A model generated the notes under the pieces. That model searched no databases and was not told where the DNA came from. It saw nothing but the letters and a program-made list of their open reading frames with translations. This document shows, piece by piece, positions 45,777-53,853 of a stretch of DNA of 64,000 nucleotides. The DNA lies in assembly GCA_963739135.1 (NCBI GenBank), contig CAVTZG010000013.1, positions 248,001 to 312,000 of the forward strand, given 5' to 3'. Both the position numbers and the translations under genes were made by a program. Origin of the DNA: Palsa-504 sp963739135 (GTDB lineage: Bacteria > Actinomycetota > Actinomycetes > Streptosporangiales > Streptosporangiaceae). Each line of letters opens with the position of its first letter. Position 1 is the stretch's first letter.

Positions 45777-46202
45777 TCAGGGCTTGCCCTCCAGGAACTT
45801 GTGCTGGGTGAAGCTGTACCAGTTGCCCGAGTCGTCGCACATGATCGCCTCGACGCCGTAGGGCCGCTCGGACGGCTCCTGGGTGAACTCGACACCGCGC
45901 CCGGCCAGCGTGCTGTGATCGGCCTTGCAGTCCGAAGTCGCCATCACGCCCGGCGACAGCGCCCCCTTGGCGACCAGGGCCCGCACCTGCTGCGCCGTCT
46001 CCTCGTCGAGCATGGAGTGCTGCGGGTCCATCAGCAGCAGTTCCTGGTTCTCGCTGCCCGGCGGCCGGACGGTCAGCCAGCGCATGCCGTTGTCCAGCTT
46101 GAGATCGTTGGTGACGGTGAAGCCGAGCTTGTCGGCGTAGAACTCCTTGGCCGAATCCTGGTCGAGCACCCAGACCGACACGATGGAGATGCCTTTGATC
46201 AT
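45777..46202 (-). CDS. VOC-family (glyoxalase/extradiol-type) protein
   Basis: 141 residues. SIVSVWVLDQDSAKEFYADK, LGFTVTNDLKL, the segment with RWLTVRPPGS, and the C-terminal CDDSGNWYSFTQH fit the single-substrate VOC proteins often annotated as glyoxalases. AGGTGAGG lies 5-6 bases before the ATG. It lies downstream of an AraC-family gene on the same strand with 192 bases between, a pairing seen elsewhere and suggesting control by that regulator. Confidence 0.85.
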   Translation of the reverse strand: MIKGISIVSVWVLDQDSAKEFYADKLGFTVTNDLKLDNGMRWLTVRPPGSENQELLLMDPQHSMLDEETAQQVRALVAKGALSPGVMATSDCKADHSTLAGRGVEFTQEPSERPYGVEAIMCDDSGNWYSFTQHKFLEGKP

Positions 46203-46394
46203 GGAGCCTCACCTGCCTGGTTAGTCCGTAGTTCCCCCCGGTCGCGAGGCAACATAGGCCTTGACCAGGTAAAACGACCTCAGCTCATGACTACGTAGAC
46301 ATGTAATTTTCGTGATCAAGGGCTCTACCACCTGGTACAACGCGTTGACCAATCGGCTTCGGGGGAACTTCGGGTTAGTGGTCATGCGGCGACT

Positions 46395-46862
46395 TTACGG
46401 TCCGGCCGCGGGCCCCGGCTTCTCCGGAAGTGACGCGTTTCGCCAGTGCTGGTCCTGCTGGGGCAGGCCGGTCCGCCACATCAGCACGAAGCAGCCGGGG
46501 ATGGGCGCGGGGCCACCTCGTTCGGCCGCCTGCCGCCGGTACGCGGTAGGCGACATGCCGGTGATCTCGGCGAAGCGCGCGCTGAACGTGCCCAGGCTGG
46601 TGAAGCCGACCAGGTAGCAGATCTCGGTGACGGTCAGGTTGGCCGACCGGAGCAGCTCGCAGGCGCGCTCGACCCGGCGCCTGGTCCGGTACCGGCCCGG
46701 GGTCTCGCCGTAGGCGGCCCGGAAGGCGCGGATGAAATGCTCACGCGAGTAACCCGCCCCGGCGGCCAGGGCCGGTATGCCGATCTGATCGGCGTAGTCG
46801 CGGTCGATCCGGTCCCTGGCCCGGCGCAGCATGCGCAGCGAGCTGACGTCCGCTGGCTTCAT
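46395..46862 (-). CDS. AraC-family transcriptional regulator (DNA-binding domain only)
   Basis: 155 residues. Two helix-turn-helix motifs: IPALAAGAGYSREHFIRAFR and VTEICYLVGFTSLGTFSARF, followed by the conserved TGMSPTAYR. There is no N-terminal ligand domain; a C-terminal extension of about 45 residues (PIPGCFVLMWRTGLPQQD) may take its place. It is divergent from the ABC transporter genes and upstream of a VOC gene, either of which it could control. Confidence 0.9.
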   Translation of the reverse strand: MKPADVSSLRMLRRARDRIDRDYADQIGIPALAAGAGYSREHFIRAFRAAYGETPGRYRTRRRVERACELLRSANLTVTEICYLVGFTSLGTFSARFAEITGMSPTAYRRQAAERGGPAPIPGCFVLMWRTGLPQQDQHWRNASLPEKPGPAAGP

Positions 46863-46933
46863 CGTCCTCGTCTCGCCGGATGGGAACTTCCGGTTGGCCT
46901 GTCTCGCGCAGTTAATGCATCGCTATTTACCCA

Positions 46934-46947
46934 TATAATTTCGGTGA
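46934..46947 (+). promoter_or_regulatory. TATAAT -10 box giving a probably leaderless ABC-transporter mRNA
   Basis: TATAAT at 46934-46939 is a perfect -10 box and its expected start point, 7-8 bases on, coincides with the ATG at 46947. No ribosome site precedes the ATG. The -35 is weak (TTAATG at 46912-46917, spacing 16). Confidence 0.6.
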
Positions 46948-47927
46948 TGACTGACACGGGCGTCATAGATGCGGCCCCGCCCGCCGTGACCGGCGGCTTC
47001 GCGGTCCAGGTCCGGGACCTGCGGAAGAGCTACGGCCCGGTCCAGGTGCTGCGCGGCGTCGACTTCGAGGTGCGCTACGGCGAGGTGTTCTGCCTGCTCG
47101 GCCCGAACGGGGCAGGCAAGACCACCACCCTGGAAATCCTGGAGGGGTTCCGGCCGGCGACCGCGGGCACGGTCCGCGTCCTCGGCCTGGACCCGGCCGC
47201 CCAGCCGACCAGGCTGCGCGAGCGGGCCGGGATGGTCCTGCAGGAGTGCGGCTTCCCCCGGCAGGCCCGCGTGGCCGAGCTCATCGACATCTGGCGCTCG
47301 TACTACCCGAACCCGCTTCCGCTGGCCGGCATGCTCGACGTGGTGGAGCTCGCCGAGGTCAGGAACACCCAGGTCCGCAAGCTGTCCGGCGGCCAGCGGC
47401 GCCGCCTGGACTTCGCCCTGGCCCTGGCGGGCGACCCGGACCTGGTGTTCCTGGACGAGCCGACCACCGGCTTCGACCCGGAGGCGCGCCTGCGCTGCTG
47501 GGCGGCGATCGAGAACCTGCGCGGCCTGGGCAAGACCATCCTGCTCACCACTCACTACCTGGACGAGGCGGAACGGCTGGCCGACCGGATCGCCATCCTG
47601 CGGGCCGGCCGGATCGAGCTGGCCGGCACTACCCAGGAGGTCGCCAGCCGGGCCGGGCTGGGCACCCGGATCTCGTTCATCACCCCGGCCGCCCTGCGCC
47701 GGGGCCAGGTCACGCTCCCGGAGGGGATCGACCTGGCCGTCAGCGGGCCGCAGTCGGTCTGCCACACCGACAACGCCGCCCTGACGCTGCGGCGGCTGCT
47801 GGACTGGGCGCTGGAGAACCGGCTCGGCGACCTGGCTGGCCTGGCCGTCACCGCGCCCAGCCTGGAAGACAGCTACCTGCAGCTCACCGGCACGACCGGC
47901 GGCCCGGACGGGGGAGACCGCCGGTGA
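46947..47927 (+). CDS. ABC transporter ATP-binding protein (ABC-2 export type)
   Basis: 326 residues. Walker A is GPNGAGKTTT, the signature is LSGGQRRRLDFALAL, Walker B is DLVFLDEPTTGFDP, and the H-loop is LLTTHYLDEAE. The C-terminal 90 residues are the extension found in drug or polysaccharide exporter ATPases of the DrrA/CcmA type. It overlaps the permease gene by 4 bases (GTGA), so the two form a one-ATPase, one-permease exporter. Probably leaderless. Confidence 0.95.
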   Translation: MTDTGVIDAAPPAVTGGFAVQVRDLRKSYGPVQVLRGVDFEVRYGEVFCLLGPNGAGKTTTLEILEGFRPATAGTVRVLGLDPAAQPTRLRERAGMVLQECGFPRQARVAELIDIWRSYYPNPLPLAGMLDVVELAEVRNTQVRKLSGGQRRRLDFALALAGDPDLVFLDEPTTGFDPEARLRCWAAIENLRGLGKTILLTTHYLDEAERLADRIAILRAGRIELAGTTQEVASRAGLGTRISFITPAALRRGQVTLPEGIDLAVSGPQSVCHTDNAALTLRRLLDWALENRLGDLAGLAVTAPSLEDSYLQLTGTTGGPDGGDRR

Positions 47928-48679
47928 CCAGATCGGTCCGGCTGGCCGCCCGGCAGGCCCTGCTCGAGCAGCGCAGCTTCTGGCGCAGCGCGGAGTACGC
48001 GCTGTTCACCTTCGTCTTCCCGCTGATGATCCTGCTGCTGATCGGGGCGGCCAACGTCGGCTCCTACCTGCCGGGCAGCCACGTCAAGAACACCACGGTG
48101 TTCGTGCCCAGCATCCTGGCCTTCGGGGTGATCGTGGCCGCCTACGTGAACCTGGGCTCCAAGGTCGCGGTACTGCGTCACGACGGCGTGCTCAAGCGGA
48201 TCAAGACCACGCCGCTGCCGCCCGCCGCCTACCTGGGCGGCCTGCTGGCCAGCACGGTGCTCACCGCCATCTTCGTCACCGCCGGCACCGCGATGATCGG
48301 CTGGCTCGCCTTCGGCGCCAGCCCGCGCCCGGCCGGGCTGCTGACCCTGGCCGCCGGGCTGGTCCTCGGCATCGTGTGCTTCGCCACGCTGGGCCTGGCC
48401 ATCAGCGCGGTCATCACCAGCGCGGAATCCGCCGGGCCGGTCGCCTACGCCACCTTCCTGCCCATCGCGATCATCTCCGGCGTCTTCGATCCCACCTTCA
48501 GCGGCCTGCCGCGGTGGATGGAGCGGATGGTGGACGCGTTCCCGGTCAAGGCGCTCGCCCAGCTGCTGCAGGGCGCCTACGTGATCCGCCCCTTCCCGGC
48601 CTGGGACCTGGCCAATCTCGGCCTGTGGGCCGCGGCCGGCGCCTGCTTCGTCGCCTGGCGCTTCCGCTGGCACAGCTGA
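47924..48679 (+). CDS. ABC-2 type transporter permease
   Basis: 251 residues with six predicted membrane helices (for example FTFVFPLMILLLIGAANVG, LLTLAAGLVLGIVCFATLGL, AYATFLPIAIISGVF) and the ABC-2 region VLRHDGVLKRIKTTPLPPAAY. Partner of the upstream ATPase. The exported compound is unknown; similar pairs carry drugs or lipids. It ends 103 bases before a four-site inverted repeat. Confidence 0.92.
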   Translation: MTRSVRLAARQALLEQRSFWRSAEYALFTFVFPLMILLLIGAANVGSYLPGSHVKNTTVFVPSILAFGVIVAAYVNLGSKVAVLRHDGVLKRIKTTPLPPAAYLGGLLASTVLTAIFVTAGTAMIGWLAFGASPRPAGLLTLAAGLVLGIVCFATLGLAISAVITSAESAGPVAYATFLPIAIISGVFDPTFSGLPRWMERMVDAFPVKALAQLLQGAYVIRPFPAWDLANLGLWAAAGACFVAWRFRWHS

Positions 48680-48782
48680 GCGGGCGAGTTCAAGGGTCAT
48701 CGCAACACTGCCGAAGACGGGCCAGCCGCCCCCCGCCGGTATGCATCCCTGGTCTCACACCAGCTCCACGCCTCCCAATATC

Positions 48783-48858
48783 GCGGTTGATTCGTGCTTT
48801 GCGGTTGATTTGAGGGATTCCAGAACCCCGAATCAACCGCAGAACCTGGATCAACCGC
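48783..48858. repeat. Four-site symmetric repeat GCGGTTGAT
   Basis: Two direct copies GCGGTTGATT (48783-48792, 48801-48810) face two inverted copies AATCAACCGC (48831-48840) and ATCAACCGC (48850-48858). Spacings are 18 and 19 bases. The outer and inner pairs form nested dyads. Located between the ABC permease and osmC gene ends, it could be a terminator for both or a binding array. Confidence 0.8.
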
Positions 48859-48949
48859 GGAAATGTGACCGATGGGGCCGGTGAGCCGGCCTGTGCCGCA
48901 CAACGAAAACCGCACCCGTGATCAATGGTGCCCGGGACCGGTCTGGGCG

Positions 48950-49375
48950 TCACCCGATCCGGGTCGCGATGTGCGGGCCAAGCTCAATGGTCCGGCTCAC
49001 CGTGCACAGCCGGTCGTGCGACTTCTTGACGATGTCCGGGAGTACCGCTCTGGCCTTATCGCCCGCCTCCCCGTCCGGGAACGACACCCGGAAGGTGACC
49101 TGCAGATCGGTCAGGTGGTTGCCCGCCTCGTCCCGGACCTTCTCCGCATCGACCAGGACCTCGAACCGGTCCGGCTCAGCCCGGCGCGAGGTCACGAGGT
49201 CGACGTCGATCGACGTACAGCCGCCGATCGCGGCCAGCAGCAACTCGACCGGGGTGAAGCCGGTGCCGTCGGCCTGGCTCATCGTGACCCGGCCGCCGCG
49301 CTCGTTGACGGCCACGAACGTGCTCGGCCCGGTGCGCTCGATCCGTACGCCGCGATGGGAGGAATCAGTCGTCAT
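48950..49375 (-). CDS. OsmC-family peroxiredoxin-like protein
   Basis: 141 residues. The two family cysteines are in AIGGCTSIDVD and DRLCTVSRT, so thiol-dependent hydroperoxide reduction is possible. VELLLAAIGGC is the central helix. Subgroup (Ohr, OsmC or YhfA-like) cannot be fixed by eye; length and the SIDVD pattern fit the YhfA-like branch. Converges on the ABC operon. A 26-bp imperfect direct repeat lies upstream. Confidence 0.9.
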   Translation of the reverse strand: MTTDSSHRGVRIERTGPSTFVAVNERGGRVTMSQADGTGFTPVELLLAAIGGCTSIDVDLVTSRRAEPDRFEVLVDAEKVRDEAGNHLTDLQVTFRVSFPDGEAGDKARAVLPDIVKKSHDRLCTVSRTIELGPHIATRIG

Positions 49376-49401
49376 GCGGCCAACATTGCCATAGCCCGCG
49401 C

Positions 49402-49462
49402 CCTGGTCACCGGGTGCCAGTCCGCCCGCGTGGCAGCCTGGTCACCGGGTGCCGGTCCGCCC
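49402..49462. repeat. 26-bp direct repeat, period 35
   Basis: Two copies beginning CCTGGTCACCGGGTGCC (49402-49427 and 49437-49462) differ by one base. They lie between the divergent osmC and methyltransferase genes. Confidence 0.85.
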
Positions 49463-49516
49463 TCCGGGGCGGTATGAGGCAGAATGGGCTGGTGACAGCG
49501 GGACGGGCAGGGCTGG

Positions 49517-49548
49517 CCTGACATGGACGACGCCTGACATGGACGACG
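49517..49548 (+). repeat. 16-bp tandem duplication spanning the methyltransferase start codon
   Basis: CCTGACATGGACGACG occurs twice head to tail. The first copy's ATG (49523) opens a four-codon ORF ending at TGA (49535-49537); the second copy's ATG (49539) starts the methyltransferase frame. Confidence 0.9.
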
Positions 49549-50415
49549 GCGGGCCCTCGGCCACCGCCCGGCGGGTGGCGGCGCACCGCCTCGGCTTCAC
49601 CCGGGTCCCCGCTGCCTACGGCGATCCCGCCGCCGACCAGGCGTTGGCCAACGACGTGGCGGCGGGCCAGGAGCCCTCGGCAGGCGGCATGCGTGAGTAC
49701 CTGGCCGGGCGGACCAGGTTTTTCGACACCGTGGTGACCAGGGCCATCGGCCAGGGCCTGGATCAGATCGTGGTCGGTGCCGCCGGCTATGACGGCCGGT
49801 CGTTCCGCTACGCCAAGCGCGGTGTCCGCTGGTTCGAGGTCGACCTTCCCGCGACCCAGCGGGACAAGCGTGAGCGCCTGACACGCCTCGGCATCGCCGC
49901 GGGCCAGGTGCGGTTCGTCGAGGCCGACTTCACCCGCGACCCGGTGGCCGAGCGGCTGCTGGCAGCCGGGCTGGACCCGGCCCGGCCCAGTTTGTTCCTG
50001 CTCGAAGGGGTGGCCGTCTATCTGGAGGCGGCCGTGGTGGAAGCCGTCCTCGGCCAGTTCCGTCAGGTCGCCCGGGCGGGCAGCCGCCTGGCCATCAGCG
50101 TCTCGCTGTCCAGTCCCGGCCAGGCCAGGTCCCGGTTCCGCAACACGGTCGCGGCCCTGGGCGAGCCCGGCCAGGTCCACGTTCGAAGCCGACGAGGCCG
50201 AGCAACTGCTGGCCCGTGCCGGCTGGCGGGTCACGGCCGCCGACGGGCCCGGTAACCCGGAAGCCGCCGCCCGCCAGCAGCGGCTGCGCTCCGCCGGCCT
50301 GTTCCGCGGCCTGCAGCCCTATCCCGACAACTGGCGAGCCCAGGTCCGCCCGCCCGGCCTCCTGCCGTACTACCCGATGGTCCTGCACCGGGGCGGCTAC
50401 CCCGACGGCAGCTGA
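49539..50415 (+). pseudogene. SAM-dependent methyltransferase (TIGR00027/LCMT-like), frameshifted
   Basis: The first 210 residues are a class I methyltransferase of the TIGR00027 type: RVAAHRLGFTRVP, GMREYLAGRTRFFDTVV, IVVGAAGYDGRSFRYA and LFLLEGVAVYLEAAVVEAVL. At the GG pair 50169-50170 the frame shifts. Removing one G gives EPARSTFEADEAEQLLARAG and an open frame to the TGA at 50413-50415, with the usual C-terminal end (PYYPMVLHRGGY). Uncorrected, the frame ends at 50255. The family includes enzymes predicted to methylate carboxyl groups; the substrate here is unknown. The restored end overlaps the convergent recQ by 19 bases. Confidence 0.75.
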
Positions 50416-52336
50416 TCGGCCAGCAGGTCCAGGATCTGCTGGCCGTAGCGGGCCAGCTTGGTCTCGCCCACCCCGTTCACCATGGCCAGGCCAGCCAGTG
50501 TCGACGGCGGGGCGGCCGCGATTTCCCGCAGCGTCGAATCGTGGAAGATCACGTACGGCGGCATGCCCTGCTCCTTGGCTACCGCCGTCCGCCAGGCCCG
50601 CAGCCGCTCGAACACCGCCTCCGCCTCCGGCGGCAGCTCGGCCGCCGTCTCCCGCTCGGAAGCCCCGGAAAGCCCGGAAGACCCCGACGATCCCGGTGCT
50701 CCCGCCGACCCGGGCGCGCCCGGAGAGCCTGCCCGGCCGCCGCCACGCCCGCCGCGGGCTCCCGCCACAGGGCCGGCCGGGGCGCGTCCCGGCGGAACAT
50801 GACCTGCCGCTCGCCGCGCAGCACCTGTCCGCTCGCCTCGGTCAGGGCCAGCGTGCCGTGGTCGCCCTGGACCGAGAGCAGCCCGCCGGCCAGCAGCTGC
50901 CGCACCACGCTCCGCCATTCCGGCTCGCGCAGCTCGCCGCCCACGCCGAACGTCGATAGCCGATCGTGCCCATACGACAGCACCCGCGGCGTCTTCTTCC
51001 CGAGCAGGATGTCGATCGGCTGCCCGGCACCAAAGGAGGGACCTCCAAGCCGCCCCAGCCGCACCACGGTGGACAGCAGCTTCTGCGCCGCCACCGTCCC
51101 GTCCCATACCTCCGGCGGCGACAGGCAGGTGTCGCAGTTCCCGCACGCGCCGTCCAGCGTCTCGCCGAAGTAGGCCAGCATCTGCGCCCGCCGGCAGCCC
51201 GCCGTCTCGCACAGCGCCAGCATCGCGTCCAGGTGCGCGACCAGCCGGCGCCGGTGCGCGAAGTCGCCCTCGGACTCACCGATCATCCGCCGCTGCTGCA
51301 CCACATCCGCCAGCCCGTAAGCCAGCCAGGCGGTGGCCGGCGCCCCGTCGCGTCCCGCCCGCCCGGTTTCCTGGTAGTACCCCTCCACCGAACGAGGCAG
51401 GTCGAGGTGGGCCACGAACCGGACGTCCGGCTTGTCGATGCCCATCCCGAACGCGATCGTGGCCACCATGATCAGCCCGTCCTCGCGCAGGAACCGGGAC
51501 TGGTTCGCGGCCCGGGTCCGCGCGTCAAGCCCCGCGTGATACGGCAGCGCGGCGAAGCCCTCGGCGCACAGGAAATCCGCCGTCTTCTCCACCGAGGCCC
51601 GCGACAGGCAGTAGACGATCCCGGCCTGGCCCGGATGCTCGGTCCGCAGCAGCCGCAGCAGCTGGCGGCGCGGCTCGTTCTTCGGCTCGATCCGGTAGGT
51701 GATGTTGGGCCGGTCGAAGCTGGCCACGAAGTGCCTGGCCCCCTGCAGCGCGAGCCGCGAGGTGATCTCGGCCAGCGTGTGCCTGGTCGCGGTGGCCGTC
51801 AGCGCGATCCGCGGCACCTGCGGCCACCGCTCGTGCAGCACCGACAGGCCCAGGTAGTCGGGCCGGAAATCGTGCCCCCACTGGGCCACGCAGTGCGCCT
51901 CGTCGATGGCGAACAGCGCTACCTCGCCCTGGTCCAGCAGCCGCAGCGCGGACTCGGTCCGCAGCCGCTCCGGCGCGAGGTACAGCAGGTCGAGCTTGCC
52001 GTCCATGAAGGCGTACTCCACGCCCCGCCGCGAATCCGGGTCCTGCGTCGAGTTCAGGAAATCCGCCCGCACGCCGAGCAGTCGCAGCGCGTCGACCTGG
52101 TCCTGCATCAGCGCGATCAGCGGCGAGATGACCACCCCGGTGCCCTCCCGCACCAGAGCCGGGATCTGGTAGCACAGCGACTTGCCGCTGCCGGTCGGCA
52201 TCAGCGCGACCGCGTCCCCGCCGCCGCAGACGTGCTCGATGATCTCTTGCTGCTGCCCGCGGAACGACTCGTAGCCGAACCGGCGATGCAGCACCTCGGC
52301 CGCCGCGCCGCTGATTCCGCTGCCGGGCTCGCCCAC
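50397..52336 (-). pseudogene. recQ: ATP-dependent DNA helicase RecQ, frameshifted before the HRDC domain
   Basis: From the ATG/GTG region at 52336: Q-motif area RRFGYESFRGQQQEII, Walker A PTGSGKSLCYQ, DEAH box DEAHCVAQWGHDFRPDY, motif VI QETGRAGRDG, the zinc cysteines (CRRAQMLAYFGE, CGNCDTC), and an RQC winged helix to about residue 512. Between about 50800 and 50740 the frame must move by one. The HRDC domain (VFERLRAWRTAVAKEQGMPP, VNGVGETKLARYG) is intact in the other frame and stops at TAG 50397-50399. The original frame instead ends at 50579 with an Arg-rich tail. A one-base loss in the GC-rich linker explains it. Helicase parts may still work without HRDC. Confidence 0.82.
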
Positions 52337-52390
52337 GCGGCGATTCTATGACCCGCCACTGACACAGCTCGCCCGTCCTTCACCGCCATT

Positions 52391-52411
52391 TATGCCGAAC
52401 GCGCCGTGCCG
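52391..52411 (+). repeat. Dispersed GCCGAACGGGCCGTG motif
   Basis: TATGCCGAACGCGCCGTGCC, one substitution from consensus, between the recQ start and the rhaB stop. Confidence 0.6.
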
Positions 52412-52419
52412 CGCGCCGG

Positions 52420-53853
52420 TCAGGTCCTGATCCGCGCCTCGGCGGCGGACCAGGCCGCGGGGTTGCCGGACGGCGCATAGCGGCGCAGCGGCTGCGAGGA
52501 GCGCAGCAGGGCCCGCATCCCGGCCAGGTCCCCGGGTGCCGCGCCCAGCGCCCGGGCCTGGACCAGCACGTTTCCGAGCGCGGTGGCCTCGGCCGGTCCG
52601 GCCGTCACCGGCACGCCGGTGGCATCGGCCGTGAGCTGGCACAGCAGCTCGTTGCGGGCGCCGCCGCCGACGATGTGCACCACGTCGGCGTGCCGCCCGG
52701 ACAGGGCCTGGACCTGCATGATCGCACGCCGGTAGGCCAGGGCCAGGCTGTCCAGGATGCAGCGGACGGTCTCGGCGGGCGTCTCCGGCACCGTCTCGCC
52801 CCGTCCGAACAGCCAGGACCCGATCCGGGCAGGCATGTCGCCGGGAGGCAGGAACACCGGGTCGTCCGGGTTGATCACGAACCTCAGCGCAGGCGTCCGC
52901 GCCGCCTCGGCCAGCAGGGCGCCGAGCGAGGCGCCCGGCCAGCGGCGCAGGCTCTCCTGCAGCAGCCACAGGCCCATCACGTTCCGCAGGTACCGGATCG
53001 TGCCGTCCACGCCGGCCTCGTTGGTGAAGTTGGCCTGGCGGCTGGCCTCGGTCAGCACCGGCGCCGGCACTTCCATCCCGGCCAGCGACCAGGTGCCCGA
53101 GGATATATAGGCGAAGTGCGGGCCGGCCGCGGGCACTGCCACCACCGCGGACGCCGTGTCGTGCGAGCCGACCGCGATGAGCGGAGCGGATGAGCACGGA
53201 TCGTTCGGCAGCGGGAAAGACCCGATTACCTCGCCGGGCTGGCGCAACGGCGGGAAGATGCGCGGCGGGAGGCCGGCCTGCTCGATCACCCCGGTGGCCC
53301 AGGTCCGGGTCCGCACGTCGAGCAGGGACGTGGTTGACGCGTTGGTGACCTCGGCGCCGGCTGCCCCGGTCAGCCAGTAGGCCAGCAGGTCCGGGATCAG
53401 CAGCATCGTGGTCGCGTGCGGGAGCATCGGCGTGACCGCCAGCTGGTAGATCGTGTTGAACGGCAGGTGCTGGATCCCGGTGGCGGCGTACAGGTCGGCG
53501 GCGGGCACCGCGGCCAGCACCCGGGCGGCCGCCCCGTCGGTCCGGGCGTCACGGTAGTGCACGGGGTTGCCGAGCAGCGCGCCCGCGGAATCCAGCAGGC
53601 CATAGTCCACGCCCCAGGAATCGATGCCCGCACTGGCCAGCGGGAACTCGCGGGCGGCCGCATCCAGGCCGTGCCGGACGTCGGCGTACAGCCGCAGGAT
53701 GTCCCAGTACAGGGTGCCGCCCGCGGTCACGGGCTGGTTGCCGAACCTGTGCACCTCGTGCAGCGAGACCTCCGCGCCGCTGACCCGCCCGGCCATCACC
53801 CGGCCGCCCGAGGCGCCCAGATCGACCGCGGCCACCGCCGCGGCAGCGGTCAT
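52420..53853 (-). CDS. rhaB: L-rhamnulokinase
   Basis: 477 residues of FGGY kinase fold. The N-terminal phosphate motif is AAVDLGASGGRVM, IDSWGVDYGLLDSAG follows, HYRDARTDG is the RhaB-type block, and the C-terminal ADP site is VHIVGGGARNELLCQL. It phosphorylates L-rhamnulose. The ATG at 53853 overlaps the stop of the aldolase-dehydrogenase gene (ATGA). Third gene of the rhaI-rhaD-rhaB run. Confidence 0.93.
   Translation of the reverse strand: MTAAAAVAAVDLGASGGRVMAGRVSGAEVSLHEVHRFGNQPVTAGGTLYWDILRLYADVRHGLDAAAREFPLASAGIDSWGVDYGLLDSAGALLGNPVHYRDARTDGAAARVLAAVPAADLYAATGIQHLPFNTIYQLAVTPMLPHATTMLLIPDLLAYWLTGAAGAEVTNASTTSLLDVRTRTWATGVIEQAGLPPRIFPPLRQPGEVIGSFPLPNDPCSSAPLIAVGSHDTASAVVAVPAAGPHFAYISSGTWSLAGMEVPAPVLTEASRQANFTNEAGVDGTIRYLRNVMGLWLLQESLRRWPGASLGALLAEAARTPALRFVINPDDPVFLPPGDMPARIGSWLFGRGETVPETPAETVRCILDSLALAYRRAIMQVQALSGRHADVVHIVGGGARNELLCQLTADATGVPVTAGPAEATALGNVLVQARALGAAPGDLAGMRALLRSSQPLRRYAPSGNPAAWSAAEARIRT

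Noticed and set aside
46423..46862. Toxin-antitoxin or phage-defence genes in the accessory half
   Set aside because: I looked for paired small genes, nucleases, reverse transcriptases, TIR, STAND or SMC-type motifs between 38 and 64 kb and found none beyond the partial endonuclease-like end at the right edge.
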